Assembly: GCF_014697075.1 (NCBI RefSeq)
Contig: NZ_JACJRE010000020.1
Coordinates: forward strand, 62,001 to 126,000
DNA from: Tolypothrix sp. FACHB-123
GTDB lineage: Bacteria; Cyanobacteriota; Cyanobacteriia; Cyanobacteriales; Nostocaceae
DNA: 64,000 nt
Direction of reading: 5' to 3'
Shown: piece after piece, positions 46,536 to 56,200 of the stretch
Layout: each line of letters opens with the position of its first letter
Position numbering within the stretch: the first letter of the stretch is position 1
Notes under the pieces: model-generated
What the model saw: the letters and a program-made list of their open reading frames with translations, nothing else
Told to the model about the DNA's origin: nothing
Database searches by the model: none
Made by a program: the position numbers and the translations under genes

Positions 46536-47210
46536 ATGTCTGTCTTTGTTGACTTTCCGCGTGTGTTTAAAGGGGCAATTGTTGCCCTAGATAATTTATC
46601 CAACACGATAGTTAGTACAGTAGCCTTTCAATACAACCCAGAAAAACTAACTCGCACATTAAATATTCGAGCAGAAAACAATGACCAAAATGCCAGAACA
46701 GAGGCTTTACGTTTGCAAGGAGCGCCAACAGAGACGATAAATTTTAATGAAGTAGAGATTGACGCCACAGACCAACTAGAAAGAGACGATCAGAGTATTA
46801 AGGATTATGGCATTTATCCCCAACTTTCGGCGCTGGAAATCCTAGTTTATCCGAAAAGTCTTCAGGTGAGAAGAAAGATGGATAATGCACGTCAGGGAAA
46901 TGTGGAAATTGTGCCTTTAGAGGCTCCTTTAACTTTGTTAGTGTGGGGAGAAAATCGGGTAGTTCCAGGGCGACTGATGGATTTAACGATTGATGAAACA
47001 GCTTTTGATGTCAAACTAAATCCAATTCGTGCCAAGATTAGGTTCGGCTTCCGAGTGTTGAGTTATGACGATTTACCTTGGGATCAGCGCGGTGCCAAAC
47101 TATTTTTGAAATACCAAGAGAAGAAAGAGCAACTGGCGAATTTGTCTAGTGGAGGCGATCGCACTCAAATTACAGGGGTGAATGTCAACCGGACTTTATC
47201 AGAGTTATAG
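46536..47210 (+). CDS. CIS tube-associated protein (Afp7/Pvc7 N-terminal type)
   Basis: 224 residues from ATG 46536 (MSVFVDFPRVFKGAIVALD); the 18 upstream codons look non-coding. The VSTVAFQYNPEKLTRTL motif and SALEILVYP ... LLVWGENRVVPGRLMDLTIDETAFD ... ARIRFGF-type region match the contractile injection system tube protein N-terminal domain seen in Afp7-like proteins, which sit between inner tube and baseplate hub. In Afp7 a LysM domain is fused at the C-terminus; here the LysM is a separate gene 148 bp downstream. First gene of the CIS set in this window. Confidence 0.85.
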   Translation: MSVFVDFPRVFKGAIVALDNLSNTIVSTVAFQYNPEKLTRTLNIRAENNDQNARTEALRLQGAPTETINFNEVEIDATDQLERDDQSIKDYGIYPQLSALEILVYPKSLQVRRKMDNARQGNVEIVPLEAPLTLLVWGENRVVPGRLMDLTIDETAFDVKLNPIRAKIRFGFRVLSYDDLPWDQRGAKLFLKYQEKKEQLANLSSGGDRTQITGVNVNRTLSEL

Positions 47211-47358
47211 CGTTGACGATGGGGAAATTAACTCTAGGAGCTAGTACCGCAAGACGGAATTCAAAATTCAAAATTCAAAATTAAGATTTGGAATGGTATG
47301 TTTATTTACGCCGTGATGTACTAGGTAAGATTTTTTAATAATTGTATAGGATTATTCA

Positions 47359-47649
47359 ATGTTTGACCCAACTAGTCGTTATTACAACTTACAAACATTA
47401 CAGTTAACCACTGCTGACGGTCGCAAAATAGCGTTTAAAGAAAGACGCTTTTTACCACAGGGGCAAGATTTACCATTATTAATGGAAGTCACCGTGAAAA
47501 ATAGCGATCGCCTAGATGTAATTGCAGCACGTACCTTAGGAGTCGCTGACCAATTTTGGCAAATATGTGATGCTAATAATGCCATGAAACCAGCAGAATT
47601 GACCGCCGAACCAGGTCAAAGAATTCGCGTCCCATTACCTCGTGCTTAA
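47359..47649 (+). CDS. LysM-domain baseplate protein
   Basis: 96 residues. The N-terminal half (YYNLQTLQLTTADGRKIAFKERRFLP) is a small beta-rich part. The C-terminal half (EVTVKNSDRLDVIAARTLGVADQFWQICDANNAMKPAELTAEPGQRIRVPLP) is a LysM fold. In CIS and phage tails (Afp7 C-term, gp53) such LysM proteins join the hub and wedges rather than bind peptidoglycan. The stop is 10 bp before the start of the gpD hub gene. Confidence 0.82.
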   Translation: MFDPTSRYYNLQTLQLTTADGRKIAFKERRFLPQGQDLPLLMEVTVKNSDRLDVIAARTLGVADQFWQICDANNAMKPAELTAEPGQRIRVPLPRA

Positions 47650-47659
47650 GGAGGTAATT

Positions 47660-48796
47660 ATGCTTACTGGCATTAATTTAAGTTTATTTATTGGGCAAAA
47701 TAATCCCCAACCAGCGCCCTTTTGGTTAGTAGAATCAATCAATAATATAGAAATTATCCAAAACGTTACTGGTAGATCGGTTTTTCAAATTACTTTTGCT
47801 GCTAGTCGTTCTATTAGCGACCAAGGTGACGAGCAATTACTTTCTAGTCAACTACTTAATCCTTTCAATCGAGTCATTATCTCTGTCGTTATCAATGCCA
47901 TGCCAAAAGTATTGATGGATGGAATCATTACTCGCCAAGAATTTGCACCCAGCAATGATCCAGGAGAATCTACCTTGATTATTACTGGCGAAGATGTCAG
48001 CGTCATGATGGACTTGGAAGAAAAATCTATTGAACATCCCGGTTTGGCAGAACAGGATATTATTAACCAAATTATCTCTAGTTACTCTAAATACGGTTTA
48101 GTTGGGCAAATCATTAACCCGCCAATCAGCGATCGCCCCACCCCCAACGAACGCACACCCGTACAGCAAGGAACTGACCTGGAATATATTCAATATTTAG
48201 CAGAACGCCATTCTTACCTGTTTTACATTATTCCTGGGCCAGTAACGGGGAAAAATACCGCCTATTGGGGGCCACCGCAACTAAATGCAGCGCCGCAAAA
48301 AGCATTAACAGTCAACATGGGTTCCTCTACTAACGTTGATAGTATCAATCTCCAGATGAATGCTCTAGCGCCTGCAATTGTAGGCGGAAGCGTACAAGAC
48401 CGCAAAACCAACCAAATTCACCCAATTCAGGTTAATGACAGCACTCGCGAGAATTTATCAAGAAAACCAGCACTGCAAAATCAAAGCTCCATACGTAAAA
48501 CCCAATTTCGCGAAACTGCAAGATTGCAACTACAAGCAGATTCTCGGTCTCAAGCCATGCTTAATCGCTCTATAGATCGGGTAATTACCGTTAACGGGGA
48601 ACTAGATACTTTGACCTACGGCGATGTATTAAACATGGGCAAAATCGTAGAATTGCGCGGTGTTGGTTACACCTACGATGGTCGTTATTACATCAATTCA
48701 GTCACTCATAGATTAGGAGGAGGGGAGTATAGACAACTTTTTATACTCACTCGTGAAGGCTTGGGGACAACAATCATGCAGGTGGCGATCGTGTGA
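47660..48796 (+). CDS. Baseplate hub protein, phage late control gpD/gp27 family
   Basis: 378 residues from ATG 47660, preceded by a strong AAGGAGGTAATT. The frame opens earlier (47642), but the ribosome site decides the start. DGIITRQEFAPSNDPGESTLIITGEDVSVMMDLEEK, IISSYSKYGLVG, and GTDLEYIQYLAERHSYLFYI are hallmarks of gpD/VgrG-hub proteins. It forms the trimeric hub to which the spike attaches. In Afp8 hub and spike are one polypeptide; here the spike is the next gene, so the hub and spike are split. Confidence 0.88.
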   Translation: MLTGINLSLFIGQNNPQPAPFWLVESINNIEIIQNVTGRSVFQITFAASRSISDQGDEQLLSSQLLNPFNRVIISVVINAMPKVLMDGIITRQEFAPSNDPGESTLIITGEDVSVMMDLEEKSIEHPGLAEQDIINQIISSYSKYGLVGQIINPPISDRPTPNERTPVQQGTDLEYIQYLAERHSYLFYIIPGPVTGKNTAYWGPPQLNAAPQKALTVNMGSSTNVDSINLQMNALAPAIVGGSVQDRKTNQIHPIQVNDSTRENLSRKPALQNQSSIRKTQFRETARLQLQADSRSQAMLNRSIDRVITVNGELDTLTYGDVLNMGKIVELRGVGYTYDGRYYINSVTHRLGGGEYRQLFILTREGLGTTIMQVAIV

Positions 48797-48894
48797 ATAA
48801 AAGGCAGAAGGCAGAAGGCAGAGGGCAGAAGATAGAAAATGGGAAATAAAAGGACAAATAAAAAAATAACAACTGACAACTAACAAATAACAAT

Positions 48895-49650
48895 ATGCAA
48901 CAACGTTATTATGGTAAATATCGGGGCAAAGTTACTAGTAGTCAAGACCCATTAAATTTAGGTCGAGTTCAAGTAAGCGTACCAGCAATTTTTGGTGAAG
49001 GCCGTGCAAGCTGGGCGCTGCCTGCAACGCCTTATGCTGGGAAAGATATCGGCTTTTTTACTGTCCCTCCTGTAGGTTCAAATATATGGGTAGAATTTGA
49101 GGGAGGCGACACAGATTATCCAATTTGGAGTGGTTGCTTTTGGGGTGAAGACGAACTACCACAAGCTGCGAGGGTGAGCGAACCCGATAAAGTACAAGTT
49201 TTGAAAACTAATGGTATTACATTTACCTGGAATAATTTAGATAATAAAGGTTTATCTATTGAAGTCAAAGAACCTGTAGTTAATAGACCACTCAAGATGG
49301 TTTTTAATCCTCAAGGAATTGAAATAAATAATAATGATGAGCTAACAATAAAAATTACGGAAAATATTATTGAATTAAAAAATCGGGCAAATTCTACTGT
49401 AACTCTTACAGCTAATAATATTCAAGTCAAAGAAGGAACTGTAGAGGTTAATCTCACCAGTAATCAAATTGAATTAAAGAGTCCGCCTGGAGATATTAAA
49501 TTAACAGCAAGTACGGGTATTGAATTAAGTAACCCAGGAGCTAATACAAAGCTGACACCTGCAAGTATTGAGTTAACCATTGGTGCAGCCAGTATTAAAA
49601 TGTCGCCTGTTTCCGTCAATGTTAATAATGGTGCTTTGGAGGTGATTTAA
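48895..49650 (+). CDS. Baseplate spike protein, gp5/gpV OB-fold with beta-helix stem
   Basis: 251 residues. The N-terminal ~95 residues are the gp5 OB-fold: YYGKYRGKVTSSQDPLNLGRV, then PVGSNIWVEFEGGDTDYPIW. The C-terminal ~140 residues have short repeated beta units (NIQVKEGTVEV, NQIELKSPPGDIKL, TGIELSNPG, ASIELTIGA), as expected for a triple-stranded beta-helix spike. The stop overlaps the next ATG (TAATG), so the PAAR-like tip is translationally coupled. Confidence 0.88.
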   Translation: MQQRYYGKYRGKVTSSQDPLNLGRVQVSVPAIFGEGRASWALPATPYAGKDIGFFTVPPVGSNIWVEFEGGDTDYPIWSGCFWGEDELPQAARVSEPDKVQVLKTNGITFTWNNLDNKGLSIEVKEPVVNRPLKMVFNPQGIEINNNDELTIKITENIIELKNRANSTVTLTANNIQVKEGTVEVNLTSNQIELKSPPGDIKLTASTGIELSNPGANTKLTPASIELTIGAASIKMSPVSVNVNNGALEVI

Positions 49651-49973
49651 TGCCTGGTTTTTTGCTCAATTTGAGTAGCACTGTTTTGTGCGTTCACGGT
49701 GGACAAGCTAAACCCTCTGTTCCTAACGTGCGAGTGCGGGCGATGGGTTTACCCACCGCCACCCAGGGGCCGCCCTATATCATTGCAGGTTGCGTCAATC
49801 CACCACCGCCCGCCAATGTCGGCCCTTGTGTTCTTGGTAACTGGGTTGTCGCCTCCCTCCGTGTCAAGTCGATGGGAATGCCGGTGCTATTGATGGATAG
49901 TCAAGCTATATGTGTGCCTACTGGTACACCGTTAACTGTTGTACTGACACAAACGCGAGTAAAAGCAATGTGA
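49650..49973 (+). CDS. PAAR-like spike tip protein
   Basis: 107 residues, rich in Pro, Gly, Val and Cys (MPGFLLNLSSTVLCVHGGQAKPS ... GCVNPPPPANVGPCVLGNW). The repeated short beta turns and the position straight after the spike identify it as the PAAR/DUF4280-type tip that sharpens the needle (Afp10 equivalent). The ATG shares one base with the spike stop. Confidence 0.78.
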   Translation: MPGFLLNLSSTVLCVHGGQAKPSVPNVRVRAMGLPTATQGPPYIIAGCVNPPPPANVGPCVLGNWVVASLRVKSMGMPVLLMDSQAICVPTGTPLTVVLTQTRVKAM

Positions 49974-50096
49974 TTAGTCAATAGTCAATAGTCAATAGTC
50001 CACAGTTAAATCAATCATTACCCTGAAGCATTTATCGTTGACCGTTGACCCTTAACAACTGACAACTGACAACTGACAACTGACCACTGACTAATT
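49974..50096. repeat. Heptamer repeats before the gp25 gene
   Basis: Tandem AGTCAAT units (about 49975-50000) and then CTGACAA units (about 50057-50086) occupy the 123-base gap. They are typical cyanobacterial short repeats inside an operon gap. Confidence 0.7.
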
Positions 50097-50453
50097 ATGC
50101 AAATCGCTTATCCTTTTCGGATTGATGGACGCGGACGAGTAGCTGAGGCTACGGAAGATGACCATATTCGCCAAATGATTGAACAAGTGTTGTTTACTAT
50201 CCCTGGCGAACGGGTGAATCGTCCCGATTTTGGCTGTGGTTTACAGCAACTTATCTTTGCACCCAATAGTACAGAATTGGCTGCGGCTACGGAGTTTATT
50301 GTTAAAGGTGCATTGGAACAATGGCTAGGTGATGTCATTGAAGTGGAGGCTTTGCGGGTAGAAGCTATCGATTCCAAATTGGAAATTACTATTCGGTTCT
50401 TGGTGCGTCGGACTCAAGAAAGACAAATCGGAGTATTCTCGCGTGAGGTATGA
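50097..50453 (+). CDS. Baseplate wedge protein gp25/gpW family
   Basis: 118 residues. DDHIRQMIEQVLFTIPGERVNRPDFGCGLQQLIFAPNS is the gp25 lysozyme-like fold with the characteristic PGER(V/I)..P.FG.GL motif. Afp9 equivalent: it starts sheath assembly at the baseplate. One base separates its stop from the next start (ATG 50455). Confidence 0.92.
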   Translation: MQIAYPFRIDGRGRVAEATEDDHIRQMIEQVLFTIPGERVNRPDFGCGLQQLIFAPNSTELAAATEFIVKGALEQWLGDVIEVEALRVEAIDSKLEITIRFLVRRTQERQIGVFSREV

Positions 50454-50454
50454 G

Positions 50455-53034
50455 ATGGTTACGTCGCCAAATCAAGTTTACAAGCATAAAGCTGGTAGCG
50501 AACAACGAAGAGCGATCGCTCGCAATCAAAAAAACCTCAATGGTATTGATTATATAGAGTTGGCAAAAGACCGCAAAACTCTGCTGGTGCATTTTATCCA
50601 CAATCTCCCCGGACAGGAAGAGGGTGTCCCCGCGAATTCACCATCTTTAACTGAAGACAATTTACTCATTACTGGCGGCGTTACCATCAAAGATATTTCT
50701 GCAATCTCTGTTAGCAGCTTTGCTAATGTCTTGACTGTCAGAGTTAATACTACAGGCGATGAATTTTCTACTTATACATTGAGCCTAGTAGATATCACTG
50801 ATACATCTCAACAACTTCAAGGCTTTGACCCCCAGTTATCGGTAGTGGAATTTACCTTTCGGGTTGATAGTTTGAGCGAGTTTGATTGTCAGCCTGTTTT
50901 AGACTCCAATCAAGAGAGGATAACACCACCAATTATTGATTACCTAGCTAAAGATTATGCAAGTTTTCGGCAGTTAATGCTTGACCGCATGACTGTAACT
51001 ATCCCTCAATGGCAAGAACGTAACCCCTCTGATATTGGGGTGATGTTGGTGGAGTTACTCGCATACACGGCTGACAGGCTTAGCTATTTTCAAGATGCAG
51101 TGGCGACGGAAGCTTATTTAGGTACAGCTAGGCGGCGAGTGTCTATCCGTCGTCACGCGCGACTGTTAGATTATCCCATGCATGATGGTTGCAATGCCCG
51201 TGCATGGTTAACGCTGGAAGTGAATGAATTGGGGAATAATCAGAAGTTACTAGGCCCCGATATTAATAACAATCGCCCAGGAACCAGATTTTATACTAGA
51301 GTTGCACCCCTGAGCGAACAATTCACCTTTGATGACTACCCCTCATTAGTCAATTCTGGCGTGCAGATATTTGAAACGATGCACGAAATTACTTTATATA
51401 GAGCGCATAATCAAATTAATTTTTATACCTGGGATGCTCAGGAATATTATTTAAAAGCAGGGGCAACAAAAGCCACACTAGAAAACAAAAACCTCAAGCT
51501 GCAAGTTGGCGATGTCTTGATTTTTGAAGAAATTAAGGGCGTAGATACAGGTTTAACCATAGATGCGGATAGAAATCAGCGTCATGTAGTGCGATTAACT
51601 AAAGTAACTAAAAATACTGACCCTTTACATGAAAACAAAGAGTTATTAGAAATTGAATGGGCGGCTGAGGATGCATTACCCTTTGCTTTATGCGTTGCCA
51701 CAATTATTGATGATAAACCAATATCTAACATCAGCGTGGCACGGGGTAATGTGGTACTGGTAGATCATGGGTGTACAGTACAAGAACTACTCCCAGAAGT
51801 TCCAGAACAAGGACGCTATCGCCCACGATTGCAGTTTGGGCCTTTGACACAGCAAGCTTACGCCCAAAACCGCAAACGTCCGTTTAATCTCAAAGCGCCG
51901 GCTGTTGAGGCGTTAGAAAAGGATATGCGTTATGTTTTACCGCAAATTTGGTTACAAGAGATAGCAGAAACGGGGAAAAGGAAATTGACTTTAACCCAGA
52001 TGCGACAGATTAGCGTATTAACTAGCCCAGATCCAGGATCTTCGCCTCTGCCCACATCACCATTACCCGCCTCTTACTCTATAGGTAAACGTTGGCGATC
52101 GCAACGTGATTTACTCAATAGTGATAGCTTCGCCCGCGAGTTTGTCGTGGAGACAGAAGAAGATGGACGGGCTTATCTGCGGTTTGGTGATGGGGTATTA
52201 GGTAAAGAACCGGAAGCCCAAACCCAATTTTTAGCCACCTATCGCATTGGTAACGGGACAGTTGGGAATGTAGCTGCGGAAGCAATTAACCAAATCGATC
52301 GCAATTCTCTACAATTACGTCAATGGGTAGAAACAGTCCGTAACCCCTTACCGGCGCGGGGTGGTGTGGAACCAGAAGATCTGGAACAAGTGCGGTTGTA
52401 TGCACCGCAAGCCTTCCGCATTCAAAAACGCGCTGTCACAGAAGAAGACTATGCAACCATAGCCCAACGTTTCCCTGGGGTACGTAAAGCTGTAGCTACG
52501 CGACGGTGGACTGGTAGTTGGTACACAATTTTTATTACTGTAGACCGGGAGAGTGGAAAGCCAGTAGATGATGTTGATGGATTTAAAAGTAAGTTAGGGA
52601 ATTTTTTAGAAAGTTACCGTTTAGTAGGTCAAGATATCAGAATTGACGGGCCGATATTTGTACCTTTAGATATTGCGATGACGGTGAAAGTTGCGCCGAG
52701 TTATTTTAACAGTCAAGTCAAAGAAGAACTATTGAATGTATTTAGTAATCGGGTATTACGCAATGGTCAATTAGGTTTCTTTCACCCGGATAATTTTACT
52801 TTTGCTCAACCTGTATTTTTAAGTCAAGTGATAGCCACGGCGATGCAAGTTACAGGGGTTTTATCTGTGAAGGTGAAGAAATTTCAGCGTTGGAATTTAG
52901 AAAAACAATCTTCGGAGGAGGAAATTAAAGCGGGTCAAATTAGCTTTGGGCGTTTAGAAATTGCTTTGTTGGAGAACGATCCAAATACGCCAACAAGGGG
53001 AAAGATTGAGTTTTTGATGGAGGGTGGGTTGTAA
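50455..53034 (+). CDS. Baseplate J-type assembly protein 1 (Afp11-like)
   Basis: 859 residues from ATG 50455, chosen because GAGG lies 6 bases upstream. A GTG at 50443 is possible but would overlap gp25. Key blocks: [69 protein letters not shown], and the gpJ core (LYAPQAFRIQKRAVTEEDYATIAQRFPGV). It is a standard-length wedge protein; no propeller inserts are present, unlike its paralogue downstream. Confidence 0.9.
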   Translation: MVTSPNQVYKHKAGSEQRRAIARNQKNLNGIDYIELAKDRKTLLVHFIHNLPGQEEGVPANSPSLTEDNLLITGGVTIKDISAISVSSFANVLTVRVNTTGDEFSTYTLSLVDITDTSQQLQGFDPQLSVVEFTFRVDSLSEFDCQPVLDSNQERITPPIIDYLAKDYASFRQLMLDRMTVTIPQWQERNPSDIGVMLVELLAYTADRLSYFQDAVATEAYLGTARRRVSIRRHARLLDYPMHDGCNARAWLTLEVNELGNNQKLLGPDINNNRPGTRFYTRVAPLSEQFTFDDYPSLVNSGVQIFETMHEITLYRAHNQINFYTWDAQEYYLKAGATKATLENKNLKLQVGDVLIFEEIKGVDTGLTIDADRNQRHVVRLTKVTKNTDPLHENKELLEIEWAAEDALPFALCVATIIDDKPISNISVARGNVVLVDHGCTVQELLPEVPEQGRYRPRLQFGPLTQQAYAQNRKRPFNLKAPAVEALEKDMRYVLPQIWLQEIAETGKRKLTLTQMRQISVLTSPDPGSSPLPTSPLPASYSIGKRWRSQRDLLNSDSFAREFVVETEEDGRAYLRFGDGVLGKEPEAQTQFLATYRIGNGTVGNVAAEAINQIDRNSLQLRQWVETVRNPLPARGGVEPEDLEQVRLYAPQAFRIQKRAVTEEDYATIAQRFPGVRKAVATRRWTGSWYTIFITVDRESGKPVDDVDGFKSKLGNFLESYRLVGQDIRIDGPIFVPLDIAMTVKVAPSYFNSQVKEELLNVFSNRVLRNGQLGFFHPDNFTFAQPVFLSQVIATAMQVTGVLSVKVKKFQRWNLEKQSSEEEIKAGQISFGRLEIALLENDPNTPTRGKIEFLMEGGL

Positions 53035-53249
53035 TGGAGGGAAGAGTAACGAACCGCGTTCGCGAAGCGTCTCGCAGAGAAGACGCGAAGGACGCTAAGG
53101 AAGAAGTTAAAGAGAGTTTTTCTTGTATTGAGAATAGAATTTTATATTCTTCTTTGCGCCTACCCTTCGGGAACGGCTTCGCCGAATGCGCCTCTGCGTG
53201 AGACAAAAAAATATGAATTTTACTAAGTAAAAAATATATCCAAACTTCT
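53035..53249. repeat. Palindromic GC-rich repeats between the J-type genes
   Basis: CGTTCGCGAAGCGTCTCGCAGAGAAG (in pieces about 53059-53083) and CTTCGGGAACGGCTTCGCCGAA (about 53166-53187) are intergenic repeats, the first similar to one near 1607-1622. Their hairpins sit inside an otherwise co-directional operon and could affect processing. No gene seen. Confidence 0.6.
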
Positions 53250-56200
53250 ATGAACTCTAATAAAAATATCCCAGAAATATATAACCGCCCAGGCTTACCC
53301 AGCCTCTCTTACCGCATTGGTGATTGGGCAAGTTTTCGCCGCCGGATGTTAGCGAATCTCACTAAGCAACCGGGAAATCCCGAACAACCAGATAATCGCC
53401 CTCTAGCTAAACTTAATACTCGTGCGAATGACGATCCAGCGATCGCACTTTTGGATGCTTGGGCGATAGTCGCAGATGTGCTAACTTTTTACCAAGAACG
53501 CATCGCTAATGAAGGTTATCTGAACACAGCTACAGAACAGCGTTCGGTGCTGGAATTGGCGCGGAGTATTGGTTATGAACTGAACCCCGGTGTGGCGGCG
53601 AGTACTTTTTTAGCCTTTGCGGTGGAGGATACGCCTACTAGTATTAAGGTGGCGAGAGTGCCTAAGGGTACTCAGGTTGTCAGTGTTCCCCAGGGGGAGG
53701 AGTTACCCCAAACTTTTGAAACTAGTACAGAAATTATCGCCAATGTAGATTGGAATGGATTGAAGCCACGGTTAGCGAAACCTCAGGAAATTAATGCTGC
53801 TACAGAAAAATTATACTTGCAAGGGATTGCGACACAACTGCAAGCAGGCGATCACATTTTGTTAATTGATGCAGATAGACCCCAACAAGTGTGGTATTTA
53901 CTCACCTTGGTAACGGTGGAAGCCAAGCCACAGGCAGGATATACGGCTATTACTTGGGAGAATAATCCGATAAATGTCCCACTACGCCAACCGCAGGTAT
54001 TCGCTTTTCGCCAACGGGCAACCTTATTTGGTTACAATGCCCCTAAATGGCAAGATATGCCTGATGATATTAAGCGGAATTTTGGCGGTACAATTAACGG
54101 CGGAATTTTTCGTAGTAGTAATGATGGGCAAAATTGGGCAGCTTTTAATAATGGTTTACCTACTACAGATATTCGCACTTTAGCTTTTAATAAAATTACT
54201 GGCAAATTATTTGTGGGGACAGAAGGTAGCGGTGTCTTTCGCTATCAAGAAGAACAAGAAAAATGGCTGGCTGTAAATGTAGGTTTAACTAATTTAAATA
54301 TTCAAACTTTATATATTGATGATCATGGCTATCTTTTTGCGGGTACTCCTAGCGGGGGTGTCTTTTCCTCAAAAGATAATGGTGAAAATTGGGCACAGTT
54401 AAATCTTGGTACTGTGGGATTAAAATCCACTGGTGCAAATAGTTGGGAATCAATTAATACTGGTTTACCCAATACAGTTGTGCGGGCAATTGTTGATTAT
54501 GCGACAATTATTGGCAAAGAAACCATTAGTAGTAATGGCAATACAGTCACAGGTAATAATACAGTTTTTAATCAAGAATTTGCAGTTGGCTATACTATAA
54601 ATGCTGGGGGAGAATCAAGAATTGTTACTGAAATAATCAATGATACTAGCTTGAGGATTGATTCAGCTTTTAGCAAGAATTTACCTGGCAAGACATCTTA
54701 TTCTATCACTATTAATAATATTTTACTGGGTACTGATGAGGGGATATATTATTCTGCCGATAGAGGGAGGAATTGGCAGAAGAAAGCATTAATTAAAGTA
54801 ATTCGTTCATTAGTAACTTGTAATCTTCAGCAAGGTACAGGAACTATTTCTAGTACAGGGACTAAGGTAACGGGGAGTAATACAAATTTTGCAGATCAAT
54901 TAAAAGTAGGCGATACAATTACTGTGGCTGGTGATACTAAAACAGTTAATCTCATCGCCACAGATAGTCAAGAATTAACTCTTGATTCTGCCTTTAGTTC
55001 AGATTTAGCGACTGGAACTACATTTTTTATCGGTAAGAGTTATATTATAGCTGGTACAGATGATGGTATTTACCGCTTTGAAAACCAAGATATATTTTGG
55101 AACCAAAGAAAGTTACAGGGTAAATCTGTACGTTCTTTAATTACCTATAATTACAATGGTGTTCGCTATATCTTAGCAGGGACAAATAGTGGGGTTTTCC
55201 GTTCCAGCGATAATGGTAATAATTGGGAAGAGTTTAATAACAACTTAGCTATTTTAGATGTCCAAGCATTAGCTGTGAATGAAATTAGCGGCGATATTTA
55301 TGCAGGGACTGCGGGGGGAGTTTTTCTGGCTACTGCTAATAGTAATAATTGGTCAGTGATTAATACTGATTTGCAAAATCTCAATGTTAGCTCATTGACT
55401 GCTTTTAGTAAACTGGGGACAGGCGCAATCGCTAGGCAAGCTGGTAATATATTGACAGGTAGCGGTACGAAATTTACCCAAGAGTTAAAACCAGGCGATC
55501 GCATTACTATCTCAGGTCAAACTAAAACCGTTACAACCATTAATAATAATACACAAATTACTGTTGATAGTGATTTTAACCCAGTTTTAAATCCCGGTAC
55601 TACCTTCACTATTAATGATATCAAATATGTTTTAGCAGGTACACCTTTTGCCGGGTTTGTAGAAGATAACGCCACAACAACCTCATCACCAGAATGGCCT
55701 AATTTTCTGATTCCACCTAAGCCAGAGAATAGCAATCAAAAGATAGATTTAGATACTTTATATCCCAAGATATTAGCAGATAGCTGGATTGTCTTAGCCA
55801 GGGAAGATAATACCCAAATTTTACCTTGCCAAGTTAAAAATACATCAACTGTATCCCTAGAAGAATATGGTTTAACTGCCAAAGTTACAGAAATTGAAAC
55901 GGAAACAGATGTCACTTCCCGGAATAATTTTGGTTTACGGGAGACAATTGTTTTAGTCAACAGTGAACAGTTAAATTTAGTTGCAGAACCCTTGACAGTG
56001 GTGGCGAAACAGCAGGAGATTTTTCAAGACCCTATTCGAGATAATCAAATTTACCTTAAAGAATATGTGGCGGGTTTGCAAGTAGATAAAACCGTGATTG
56101 TTAGCGGTAAATATATCCGCGCCAAGATAAAAAATATTGCTGGCGTTTATAGCTGGAATGGCGAAGAGTGGAAACAGAAAAATCAAGGCTTAACTAATAC

